Shown: positions 27,029-34,753 of the stretch, in pieces
How positions within the stretch are numbered: the stretch's first letter is position 1
Layout of the letters: each line of letters starts with the position of its first letter
Assembly: GCA_949285905.1 (NCBI GenBank)
Contig: CASDZV010000020.1
Coordinates: 1-52,087, forward strand
Direction of reading: 5' to 3'
DNA length: 52,087 nt
From: an uncultured Spirochaetales bacterium
Lineage (GTDB): Bacteria; Spirochaetota; Spirochaetia; Sphaerochaetales; Sphaerochaetaceae
The notes under the pieces: model-generated
Databases searched by the model: none
What the model was told of the DNA's origin: nothing
Seen by the model: only the letters and a program-made list of their open reading frames with translations
Position numbers and translations under genes: made by a program

Positions 27029-27691
27029 ATGGCGATGAGAAGGATTTCTCTCTTATTCCTGATGTTGCTTATTTCATCATCGCTTTTTGCAGCTGCCTGG
27101 TCATTCGGTAATTTCATGGGTGTGCGCTATCGCTCTGTGTCAGATAGTCTCGTGCTGTATGGCTTGGAGGCCTCCTATGATGATTTATCATTTCATTTTG
27201 CTGGACTAGGCGCTGATGATTTCACAGCATCTCTCAGTTATGATGCTGATGTGGGGAAAACAATACACAATACATTCATCCTCACTACAGACAGTGTCCC
27301 CTCAGAGGGTGGATTTGCAACATTGGGATATCTCTTCTCACAGCATTTTGCTTTCTCTGTATTCCGCTTCGGATATGGTTTTGGAATACAGGGTGGTGTG
27401 TCATATTCCCCATATTCAGATCTGTTTTACTCATTGATACCGCTCTTTGACCTGAGACTCGGCATTGATACAGGTTATTTCATTGCAGAGCTTTATTCGA
27501 CGATGGTTCATCCAGATGCAACTGAATGGAAGATGGCAATAACATCAGGGCTTACAGTTGAAGTGCGATCAGGTAATAGTTCTATCTTCGCAGACGTATT
27601 CTTCACTCTCGACAATCTCCTTGATGTCCATACATATCTTCTTTCAGGATTCGGCGTGAAAGTTGGTTACAGATACAGGGGTGCTGTATGA
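27029..27691 (+). CDS. Predicted small outer-membrane or periplasmic barrel
   Basis: The ATG at 27029 lies just after the previous stop; another at 27035 is possible. Basic MRRISLLFLMLLISSSLFAAA is a signal peptide. The rest has alternating strands with glycine and aromatic residues and ends GVKVGYRYRG, consistent with a small barrel of about 200 residues. The family was not recognised. The start of the next gene overlaps its stop (ATGA). Confidence 0.6.
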   Translation: MAMRRISLLFLMLLISSSLFAAAWSFGNFMGVRYRSVSDSLVLYGLEASYDDLSFHFAGLGADDFTASLSYDADVGKTIHNTFILTTDSVPSEGGFATLGYLFSQHFAFSVFRFGYGFGIQGGVSYSPYSDLFYSLIPLFDLRLGIDTGYFIAELYSTMVHPDATEWKMAITSGLTVEVRSGNSSIFADVFFTLDNLLDVHTYLLSGFGVKVGYRYRGAV

Positions 27692-28671
27692 AAAAATTAG
27701 CAACATTGCTTGTTTCTGCTGTTATCCTGTCTTCCTGTGTAGTTGTTCCTATCTGGGATATTGCCAGACTCAATAGCAATCCATTCATAAAGCCTGTCGA
27801 TTTGTCCGCTATAGGGCATAGTGTTGAAGCTGACATGGAGAACGGGGAACTTAAAGTAGAAAGTATTCCAATCGATCTTGAAGTACCTGCTGTCATACAG
27901 TTTCCGGTTGTCACGGATGTTCATGCTGGACGCAGCGACAGTGGTTCCCATCTCTTCGCAGAGCCATTTCTTGCATTCCTTGAAGCTGGGAATTACCCGT
28001 TCCTTGTCGATCTTGGAGACCTTCTGGATGATGATGAATTTGAGAACATAGCCGCCATCTCTTTCTATGCAGAGACTGCTTCCAGAGCAAATGGCAATCA
28101 TATTCTGTGTATCGGCAATCATGAGCTTCATCAGGAAACAGCAGAAGAATTCGACAAGTTCCTGTCTTCTTTCGGTCCAGAGCGGGAGACTGCTAGAATG
28201 GGGCGCTATGTGTTCGGCCCATTATCGATTTACAAGCTTGACAACTCTGTAGGAGCGTTTGGACGTGAGCAGCTGGATTATCTTGAAAAAGCGCTGGAAG
28301 CTGATGAAAGTCCATATAAGATTTTCATAGCACATGTGAATATGGCGACGGGAGGAACCCCTGATCATTCTCTTATTCTGACTGGTATGACAGACCAGCG
28401 TGAAGTCCACAGAGTGATGAGGCTGATGGATGAGCATGATGTTCCGGTTATCATAACTGGCCACCATCACAAGGGGAATATCGAATATCATTTCACAAAG
28501 CATACAGGAGAGCTCAATGCGGCAGCTTTCCATCGCAGAGATACAGCTATCGACATGGAGAGCAGGGGATACTTCTATCTCTTTGAACTGAATACCCAAA
28601 ATGGGGATATCTCAATACATCAGTATGATGCCGAAACCGGCGCGGAAACTGGAAGGATTTTTCATTTTTAA
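27688..28671 (+). CDS. Lipoprotein metallophosphatase (calcineurin-like)
   Basis: The lipobox ILSSC gives Cys17 as the lipidated residue. The calcineurin-like metal site is complete: DVH (77-79), GD (110-111), GNHE (143-146), His216 in AHVN and GHHH (258-261). It acts outside the inner membrane, anchored by lipid. Family members cleave phosphomonoesters, phosphodiesters or cyclic nucleotides; the substrate is unknown. Overlap with the previous stop makes it coupled to the small barrel. In a region rich in LicD phosphodiester transferases, removal of phosphodiester groups is a possible role, but that is only context. Confidence 0.82.
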   Translation: MKKLATLLVSAVILSSCVVVPIWDIARLNSNPFIKPVDLSAIGHSVEADMENGELKVESIPIDLEVPAVIQFPVVTDVHAGRSDSGSHLFAEPFLAFLEAGNYPFLVDLGDLLDDDEFENIAAISFYAETASRANGNHILCIGNHELHQETAEEFDKFLSSFGPERETARMGRYVFGPLSIYKLDNSVGAFGREQLDYLEKALEADESPYKIFIAHVNMATGGTPDHSLILTGMTDQREVHRVMRLMDEHDVPVIITGHHHKGNIEYHFTKHTGELNAAAFHRRDTAIDMESRGYFYLFELNTQNGDISIHQYDAETGAETGRIFHF

Positions 28672-28687
28672 TCATAACTTCTGTTTT

Positions 28688-28734
28688 GAGTGAATGTGAA
28701 TCACTCGTGTGCCATCGCCTGTATCTATGCGATG
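28688..28734. other. Two short hairpins between convergent genes
   Basis: GAGTGA/TCACTC (28688-28706) and CATCGC/GCGATG (28713-28734) lie in the 74-nt gap between the metallophosphatase and the dehydratase. Six-base stems without strong T-runs are weak evidence for terminators. Confidence 0.3.
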
Positions 28735-28745
28735 CTGTTACTGGT

Positions 28746-29705
28746 TCATAAAGAAGCACTTTTGCTATACCACTTCACAGTCTCTTCCAGTTTTTCATCA
28801 AACTGTGAGAATGCAATTGGCCCTAATTCTCTTTGAAGCTTTGAGTTGTCGATAGCGTAGCGCTTGTCATGGCCTCTGCGGTCTTTTGTGAATGTTATCA
28901 GTTCTTCGCTTCTATCCATTGATTTCAATATTTTTCTGATCATGGAGATGTTGCTTGCTTCATTATTGCTGCCGACATTATAGATTTCACCGCTTCTGCC
29001 TTTTGTGATGATTTTCTCAATTGCTCTGCAATGGTCCTCTACATAAATCCAGTCCCTTACATTCTCACCATTGCCATACACCGGTATTGAATCGTTTCTG
29101 AGGGCACAGCTGATGGTTTTTGGTATCAGTTTCTCCTGATGCTGGTACTTGCCATAGTTGTTTGAGCATCGGGAGATTGTCACATCCATTCCATAGGTTC
29201 TGTGATACGAGAGTACCAGAAGATCTGCCGCAGCTTTTGAGGCGCTATAAGGAGAGCTAGGACGGAGTGGGGAGTCTTCCGTGAATTTCAGTTCCGGCAT
29301 GTCTAGAGGGAGGTCGCCGTAGACTTCATCTGTGGATATCTGATGAAAGCGCTTCACATTGTGCTTCATTGCTTCATCAAGCAGCACTTCTGTTCCAAGA
29401 ACATTAGTCTCGATGAATATTGCAGGGCTCTCAATAGAACGGTCGACATGGCTTTCTGCAGCGAAATTGATGACAATATCAGGGGAGTGGAGAGTAAATG
29501 CTTTCTCAACAGAGTCACGGTCTCTGATATCTCCGCGGATGAATGTGAAGTTATCACTATTCATAGCTTCTCTGAGATTCTCGGCATTCCCCGCATATGT
29601 CAGAGCATCGTATCCTACAATCTTCCAGTCACGATGATTTTTCTGTATGTAATAGACAAAATTCGTTCCTATGAAACCAGCTGCACCTGTGACGAAAATG
29701 TTCAT
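28746..29705 (-). CDS. rfbB: dTDP-glucose 4,6-dehydratase
   Basis: This 319-residue extended SDR has TGAAGFIG at the N-terminus, AAESHVDRSI, STDEVYG with the catalytic Asp-Glu pair, and YSASKAAAD with Tyr/Lys. This set is specific for RmlB/RfbB, which converts dTDP-glucose to dTDP-4-keto-6-deoxyglucose with bound NAD. The rest of the pathway (rmlA, rmlC, rmlD) is not in the window, so the product could be rhamnose or another 6-deoxysugar. A second SDR type, UDP-glucose epimerase, lacks this Asp-Glu pair. A CAGGAGGT ribosome site precedes the ATG. Confidence 0.88.
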   Translation of the reverse strand: MNIFVTGAAGFIGTNFVYYIQKNHRDWKIVGYDALTYAGNAENLREAMNSDNFTFIRGDIRDRDSVEKAFTLHSPDIVINFAAESHVDRSIESPAIFIETNVLGTEVLLDEAMKHNVKRFHQISTDEVYGDLPLDMPELKFTEDSPLRPSSPYSASKAAADLLVLSYHRTYGMDVTISRCSNNYGKYQHQEKLIPKTISCALRNDSIPVYGNGENVRDWIYVEDHCRAIEKIITKGRSGEIYNVGSNNEASNISMIRKILKSMDRSEELITFTKDRRGHDKRYAIDNSKLQRELGPIAFSQFDEKLEETVKWYSKSASL

Positions 29706-29831
29706 CCGACCTCCTGTTTCAGTCTTTCATGCAGATGATATAAATCTAATCTAAATATAGACTATATCAGAAAAAGAGCAATTGCAATCAGGTGATTTGG
29801 AGCGGTTCCATTCGGCGATTTGGCAGAAATA

Positions 29832-29853
29832 TAGCCCGTTTCTCAACGGGCTA
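29832..29853 (-). terminator. Hairpin after KEVPVE-repeat gene
   Basis: A perfect 9-bp stem (TAGCCCGTT with AACGGGCTA, 4-base loop) begins 7 nt after the end of the minus-strand gene. The T-run after it is short (ATATTTC), so efficiency is uncertain. Confidence 0.55.
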
Positions 29854-29860
29854 GGATGGC

Positions 29861-30790
29861 TCAGAAGCGTGAAGCTTCTTTTATTATCGTCTCAGGTTCT
29901 GCTGCACTTGTCACTGTCACGACATTGCGCGGGGACAGACTCTCTGTTGCAGCCTCAGCTTCTTCTTTGGAGTAGAGCGGGAGAACTGCGAAGAAGCAGC
30001 CGTCTTCACTGAAGACTAGAGTATCTTCTCCGAACGCAGCTTCGATTGCTTCTTCTGTAAGTCCGTCTCTTTCCTTGATGGCCACAATGGAAAGATCATA
30101 GTTCATATCGCCAGCCGCTTTGGATTCTTCTCGCAGAACATCATGGAATGAAAGCATCACAGGAGCTGCTTCGGCATTTGCAACTTCCTTCTCAACAATG
30201 CGCTCAACAGGCACCTCTTTGACAACTTCAACCGGAACTTCCTTCAGGACCTCAACAGGCACTTCCCTGATGACTTCCTTCTCAATAATCTTCTCGACCG
30301 GTACTTCCTTAACAACTTCTACAGGTACCTGAATCTCGTGAATTCTCTCAATTGGGACTTCGACTTCACGGACTATCTCGACAGGAACTTCTTTGATGAC
30401 CTCAACCGGCACTTCCTTTATAACTTCCTTAACGCTGGAAGCAGTTGCACTTCCTGCTGCAAACAGATCCGGATTGACTTTTCCACGAAGCATTGGATCA
30501 TCCTTCGGCTCTGTATAGAGAGAGCTGTCATATGCATTCGGTGAAAGTTTGTCGATAGTGTCCTTGTATTCAGGTTCACCCTTCTTTGCCGCCATGACGC
30601 CAACCTGTATGAGGATGAGTCCTATGAGAACAGGGAAGAGCCGTGTCAGGACGGAATAAATCTGATCTTCCGTTATCGCATAAGCAGGTACGATGAAATT
30701 GATGAATACCAGAGTGAATGCTGCCAGCACTATAAGGGTTATCACGATGCTGGTGACAACCAGCTTTGCTGTTTTCGAGGGTTTGGCCAT
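29861..30790 (-). CDS. Membrane protein with KEVPVE repeats
   Basis: Two hydrophobic helices (about residues 10-32 and 47-67) are followed by a charged linker, a long repeat region (120-203) of K-E-V-P-V-E type units, and a C-terminal domain. That domain (about 210-309) contains a compact strand-helix pattern (YDLSIVAIKE, LVFSEDGCFFAVLP) like a worn-down GGDEF-type fold, but no GGDEF motif is seen. Repeats of this type recur in spirochaete proteins of unknown role. A strong SD (GGAGG) precedes the ATG and an extended -10 lies about 37 nt upstream. Function unknown. Confidence 0.65.
   Translation of the reverse strand: MAKPSKTAKLVVTSIVITLIVLAAFTLVFINFIVPAYAITEDQIYSVLTRLFPVLIGLILIQVGVMAAKKGEPEYKDTIDKLSPNAYDSSLYTEPKDDPMLRGKVNPDLFAAGSATASSVKEVIKEVPVEVIKEVPVEIVREVEVPIERIHEIQVPVEVVKEVPVEKIIEKEVIREVPVEVLKEVPVEVVKEVPVERIVEKEVANAEAAPVMLSFHDVLREESKAAGDMNYDLSIVAIKERDGLTEEAIEAAFGEDTLVFSEDGCFFAVLPLYSKEEAEAATESLSPRNVVTVTSAAEPETIIKEASRF
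30182..30433 (-). repeat. KEVPVE-type protein repeats
   Basis: About 84 codons encode units of six to ten residues alternating K/R-E-V/I and P-V-E, such as VIKEVPVE and VVKEVPVE. Strict alternation of charged, branched and proline residues predicts an extended stiff rod rather than a helix. Confidence 0.85.
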
Positions 30791-30826
30791 TAATTCCTCC
30801 GACGCGTTTTGTATACGCTTTTGGTT

Positions 30827-30835
30827 ATTATATCA
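30827..30835 (-). promoter_or_regulatory. Extended -10 TGATATAAT
   Basis: TGATATAAT on the minus strand is a perfect -10 with the TGn extension. Transcription would start near 30820, giving a leader of about 30 nt with a GGAGG ribosome site before the KEVPVE gene. Confidence 0.5.
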
Positions 30836-30948
30836 GTGCTATATGATGATTAGCAAGGAAATAATCTGAGAAAAATAGCGTGATTCAGTCCAAAAACCTT
30901 ATCTCAGACACTGAAAATGGTGTTTTGCGCCTTGATTCATATATCCTC

Positions 30949-31299
30949 TTATCTTGTTCCCTTGCTGTATGCAACCCCTCTTGATGTTGCCCAGACAATA
31001 CGTCCTTTCATGTTCGGGAGCGTAATCTCCTCATCCCATTCAGGGTATAGCTTTCTAAGAAAAACACCCCATGGAGTTTCTAGGGCGATAAATGCAATGT
31101 AGTTGTCCTTTGTCATTGGATGGTTGAGCGTTATGATAATCTCGTCCCCATCAGTTCTTGTCGGAAGCACATCGCCATCAACTGGAGTGATCTGTAGCAT
31201 CTGGAGTGGTTTCCCACAGCAGACGACCTCCGTTTTCTGTGAAGAGGAGACTGTAACTGAGCCACAATCGGGACAGATGAAATATGAGTATTTGTTCAT
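30949..31299 (-). CDS. Desulfoferrodoxin-like protein with altered metal ligands
   Basis: The N-terminal part has ICPDCG and VVCCGKPL, the four-cysteine iron site layout of desulfoferrodoxin. The C-terminal part has LNHPMTKDNYIAFIAL, which resembles the superoxide reductase segment HPM...HYI, but the second histidine is asparagine. The later Cys-x-x-His ligand pair is not visible. So the FeCys4-like site may be present while the catalytic site is changed. It might be a rubredoxin-like electron carrier or an inactive relative. The ATG start at 31299 has a perfect extended -10 just upstream, so it may be leaderless. The reading frame also allows a TTG at 31308, inside that promoter. Confidence 0.6.
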   Translation of the reverse strand: MNKYSYFICPDCGSVTVSSSQKTEVVCCGKPLQMLQITPVDGDVLPTRTDGDEIIITLNHPMTKDNYIAFIALETPWGVFLRKLYPEWDEEITLPNMKGRIVWATSRGVAYSKGTR

Positions 31300-31307
31300 G
31301 CCTTTCA

Positions 31308-31316
31308 ATTATAGCA
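31308..31316 (-). promoter_or_regulatory. Extended -10 TGCTATAAT abutting a start codon
   Basis: TGCTATAAT on the minus strand ends 8 nt before the ATG at 31299. A start about 7 nt downstream of the -10 would place the mRNA end at the ATG itself. No clear -35 was seen, which is usual for extended -10 promoters. Confidence 0.5.
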
Positions 31317-31392
31317 CTTGCGAGGATAATCCGAAATGATAGATATGTTCATAATTGTGGACAAGATGCTGTGAAATGAACATAATGGCTTT

Positions 31393-32292
31393 ATGGACAA
31401 AACAGTACTTAACAGGAAGCAATTTGATATCCTCAATGCCATTGCTTCCAGTGATGGTTCCTTCACACAGCGGCAGCTTGAAAAGACGACAGGCTATTCA
31501 CTTGGTACAATCAATAAAAGCGTTAAAGAACTTACTGAACTTGGGTATGTTGCATCAGGCGATATAACATCAGCTGGTCTTGAGGCAATGGAGCCATATA
31601 GGGCAAAAAGAGCGATATTCGTAGCAGCCGGTTTCGGTTCCCGCCTTGTTCCGATAACCCTTAACACCCCAAAGCCTTTGGTAAGGGTGCATGGCAAGCG
31701 TATTATAGATGGACTTCTTGACGCATGTCTTGCGGCAGGTATAGATGAAATCTACATAGTGCGTGGATATCTTGCGGAACAGTTTGATCAGTTGCTTTAT
31801 AAATATCCGATGATCAAATTTCTTGAAAACCCGAAATACAATGAAGCAAATAACATATCATCGGCACTGATTGCTTGTGATCTTCTATCCAATGCATATG
31901 TGTTTGAGGCGGATCTTCTGATCAGCAATCCCGGGATAATCAGAAAGTACAATTTTCAGTCGAATTTTCTTGCAATACAGAAAGATCGGACAGATGACTG
32001 GTGCTTTACTGTCAAGAACGGGATTATCACAGAGGAGAAGGTCGGTGGTACTGATTGCTGGCAGATGGTAGGAATCTCTTACTGGAATGAAGAGGACGGC
32101 AGGAAACTCAGAACGGACATAAAGGATATCTATGAGCAGCCTGGTGGGAAGGAACGCTACTGGGAACAGGTTCCTCTTGTTTTCCGAAAGGAGAATTACT
32201 CCGTTGAAATCCGCGAGTGTCATGACGAGGATATAATCGAAATTGATACATTCAATGAGTTGAAAGCTATTGATAGAACCTATGATGTCTGA
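31393..32292 (+). CDS. pntC: PntC-like CTP:AEP cytidylyltransferase with N-terminal winged helix
   Basis: Residues about 6-66 form a winged-helix domain (FTQRQLEKTTGYSLGTINKS is the recognition region, MarR-like). The rest is a LicC/PntC-type nucleotidyltransferase: VAAGFGSRL (77-85), TPKPLV, an ENPKYNEANNISSAL acceptor region and EAD (Asp174) for metal. Relatives activate choline phosphate (LicC) or AEP (PntC) with CTP. Its position right before an AEP transaminase, PEP mutase and decarboxylase makes AEP the likely substrate, giving CMP-AEP. In Treponema denticola PntC is fused to the transaminase; here they are separate and overlap in frame. Choline phosphate cannot be ruled out. Confidence 0.78.
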   Translation: MDKTVLNRKQFDILNAIASSDGSFTQRQLEKTTGYSLGTINKSVKELTELGYVASGDITSAGLEAMEPYRAKRAIFVAAGFGSRLVPITLNTPKPLVRVHGKRIIDGLLDACLAAGIDEIYIVRGYLAEQFDQLLYKYPMIKFLENPKYNEANNISSALIACDLLSNAYVFEADLLISNPGIIRKYNFQSNFLAIQKDRTDDWCFTVKNGIITEEKVGGTDCWQMVGISYWNEEDGRKLRTDIKDIYEQPGGKERYWEQVPLVFRKENYSVEIRECHDEDIIEIDTFNELKAIDRTYDV

Positions 32293-32302
32293 GGAGAAAG
32301 AG

Positions 32303-33445
32303 ATGATTGGAATTAAAAGAAATGTGCTATTGAATCCAGGACCGTCGACAACAACTGATACAGTAAAGATGGCCCAGGTTGTTCCTGATATCTGCCCGCG
32401 TGAAAAGGAGTTCAGTTCTCTCATGAAGGGTCTTAGAGAAGATCTTGTGCGTATCGTGCATGGCGATTTGGAGAAATACACTTCCGTTCTTTTCTGTGGT
32501 TCTGGTACTCTTAATATCGATGTCTGCCTGAATTCGCTTCTTCCGGAAGGTAAGAAGATTCTTGTAATCAATAATGGTGCTTACAGTACAAGGGCTGTTG
32601 AGATCTGTCAGTATTATGGGCTGCCGCATATAGATCTCAAGTTTGATGTTGATAAACTTCCATCGCTTTCTCTTGTTGAAAAAACTCTGAAAGACAATCC
32701 TGATATCGCACTGGTACATACAACGCACAATGAAACAGGAACCGGCATACTCAATCCAATCAGGGAAATCGGGGGACTGGCACATAGGTATGGCGCTGTA
32801 TTCACCGTTGATACAACCTCCACATACGCGATGCGGCCAATTGATATAGAGAAAGACAATATAGATTTCTGCATGGCTTCTGCGCAGAAAGGGCTGATGG
32901 CAATGACCGGGCTTTCATTTGTCATTGGCAGACGCAGTATAATTGAGGAATCAAAGAATTATCCCAAGAGAAGCTACTACTGTAATCTCTTCCTGCAATA
33001 TGACTATTTTGAGAAGACTGGTGAAATGCATTTTACTCCGCCTGTCCAGACAATCTATGCCACCATTCAGGCTTTGAAAGAGTATTGGGCGGAAGGAGAA
33101 GAGGCAAAATGGGCAAGACACACAAGAGTATTCAATGCAATACACCGCGGTCTTGATGAATTAGGGTTCAGGGATGTGATAAAGCGTGAGTGGCAGGCAG
33201 GTCTCGTTGTTTCTGCAATTTACCCAGACGATCCGAATTGGGATTTCACCAGAGTCCATGATTATTGCTATGAGCGGGGTTTTACAATTTACCCTGGGAA
33301 GATTTCCACCACAAACACATTCCGCCTCTGTGCCCTTGGCGCTATTGATGAATCTGATATAGAGAACTTTTTCAAAGTGTTCAGGGAAGCACTGGAGAGA
33401 GAAAATGTCGAGATACCTGTTCGCTATGAGGATGATGAAAAATGA
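32303..33445 (+). CDS. phnW: 2-aminoethylphosphonate transaminase
   Basis: The start at 32303 has GAGGAG 6 nt upstream and gives MIGIKRNVLLNPGPSTTT, the typical N-terminus with the LNPGPxxxT phosphate-binding loop. Asp170 (TVDTTSTY) contacts the pyridine ring and Lys196 (ASAQKGL) binds PLP. It is a class V aminotransferase of the PhnW type. In this operon it would run in the direction of synthesis, aminating phosphonoacetaldehyde to AEP. At 380 residues it is of normal size. Its stop overlaps the next start (ATGA). Confidence 0.88.
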   Translation: MIGIKRNVLLNPGPSTTTDTVKMAQVVPDICPREKEFSSLMKGLREDLVRIVHGDLEKYTSVLFCGSGTLNIDVCLNSLLPEGKKILVINNGAYSTRAVEICQYYGLPHIDLKFDVDKLPSLSLVEKTLKDNPDIALVHTTHNETGTGILNPIREIGGLAHRYGAVFTVDTTSTYAMRPIDIEKDNIDFCMASAQKGLMAMTGLSFVIGRRSIIEESKNYPKRSYYCNLFLQYDYFEKTGEMHFTPPVQTIYATIQALKEYWAEGEEAKWARHTRVFNAIHRGLDELGFRDVIKREWQAGLVVSAIYPDDPNWDFTRVHDYCYERGFTIYPGKISTTNTFRLCALGAIDESDIENFFKVFREALERENVEIPVRYEDDEK

Positions 33446-34737
33446 AGACTGTTTACACTTGTTTCTGTACTGATGTCATTCACGATGGACATCGGAATAT
33501 CATCAAGCATGCTTCAGAGTATGGCAGAGTAGTTGTCGGCGCACTGACAGACAGAGCATTGATCAGATACAATAAATTTCCGACCATTTCACAGGATGAG
33601 CGTATGAAGCTCTATAAAGAAATGGAAGGGGTTGATGATGTCATCATCCAGGACAGCATTATGTATGATGATATCATTGCTGATCTCCATCCTGATTACA
33701 TCGTGCATGGTGACAACTGGAAAAACGGGCCAGAGAGTGCTATCAGGGAGAATGTCATTGCACTGCTTTCGGAATATGGCGGAGAGCTTGTTGAGATTCC
33801 TTATACGTATAATGACAAAGTAAGGAAAATTGATTCCCAGCTCAAGGAAAGACTTGCTATGCCCGAATACAGGCGAAAGAGACTTCGTCAGCTTATCGAA
33901 ATGACTCCTATTGTCAAAGTCATGGAAGCGCATAGCGGTTTGACTGGTCTGATTGTCGAGAAGACTGTCATCGAAGAGAATGGCAAGCTTGATCAGTTTG
34001 ATGCCATGTGGGTTTCCTCGCTCTGTGACAGCACTGCAAAGGGAAAGCCTGATATTGAACTGGTGGATATGTCTTCAAGGCTTAGAACCATTGATGATAT
34101 TCTCGATGTGACTACGAAGCCTATTATCCTCGATGGTGATACAGGTGGACTTCCTGAGCATTTTGTCTACAATGTGAGGACGCTGGAGAGAATGGGTGTT
34201 TCTGCGGTAATCATTGAAGATAAGACTGGATTGAAGAAAAATTCTTTGTTTGGGAATGAAGTTGTTCAGACACAGGCATCTATCGAGGATTTCTCAGCAA
34301 AGATTGCGGCAGGAAAACAGGCACAGCTCACGGATGATTTCATGATTATTGCCCGGATTGAGAGCCTGATACTTGATCAGGGGATGGAAGATGCCTTAAA
34401 GCGCGCATTTGCTTATGTGAAGGCGGGAGCTGATGGTATCATGATTCACAGCAGGAAGAAAGATCCTGCGGAAATAATCGAATTCTGTGACAGATTCCGT
34501 GAAGCGGACAGTAATACTCCTATTGTTGTGGTTCCATCATCATATAACATCATTACTGAGGATGAACTCGCGGCCCATGGTGTGAATATCGTCATTTATG
34601 CGAATCAGCTGACTCGCAGTGCATTTCCTGCTATGAAGAAGACTGCAGAGGATATCCTTCGTTATCACAGGGCAAAAGAAGTTGATGATCGCCTGATGCC
34701 AATAAAGGAAATCATAACGCTGATTGATGAGATCTGA
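33442..34737 (+). CDS. PEP phosphomutase with N-terminal nucleotidyltransferase domain
   Basis: Residues 1-135 form a small nucleotidyltransferase domain of the HxGH class (HDGH at 14-17; second half with a degenerate signature). Residues about 145-430 are phosphoenolpyruvate mutase, with DGDTGG (231-236) and the diagnostic EDKTGLKKNS (259-268), which holds the loop residues that separate mutases from isocitrate-lyase-like enzymes. The mutase converts PEP to phosphonopyruvate, with the equilibrium pulled forward by the next enzyme. The fused domain may be active or structural; the operon already has a separate PntC. The short ATGA overlap with the transaminase implies coupling. Confidence 0.9.
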   Translation: MKTVYTCFCTDVIHDGHRNIIKHASEYGRVVVGALTDRALIRYNKFPTISQDERMKLYKEMEGVDDVIIQDSIMYDDIIADLHPDYIVHGDNWKNGPESAIRENVIALLSEYGGELVEIPYTYNDKVRKIDSQLKERLAMPEYRRKRLRQLIEMTPIVKVMEAHSGLTGLIVEKTVIEENGKLDQFDAMWVSSLCDSTAKGKPDIELVDMSSRLRTIDDILDVTTKPIILDGDTGGLPEHFVYNVRTLERMGVSAVIIEDKTGLKKNSLFGNEVVQTQASIEDFSAKIAAGKQAQLTDDFMIIARIESLILDQGMEDALKRAFAYVKAGADGIMIHSRKKDPAEIIEFCDRFREADSNTPIVVVPSSYNIITEDELAAHGVNIVIYANQLTRSAFPAMKKTAEDILRYHRAKEVDDRLMPIKEIITLIDEI

Positions 34738-34753
34738 ACTGGAGAAATAGTTT

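Noticed and set aside
28746..29705. UDP-glucose 4-epimerase (GalE)
   Set aside because: The STDEVYG Asp-Glu pair and AAESHVDRSI are typical of dTDP-glucose dehydratase, not GalE.
29832..29853. Inverted repeat that might be an attachment site
   Set aside because: Position straight after a stop codon and a single copy make a terminator the simpler reading.
30120..30332. Plus-strand ORF with TGTSL repeats
   Set aside because: Antisense shadow of the KEVPVE repeats; no ribosome site and no independent support.
31393..32292. Choline-phosphate cytidylyltransferase LicC
   Set aside because: Sequence family fits, but no choline kinase or transporter is nearby and the next three genes make AEP; kept only as an alternative.
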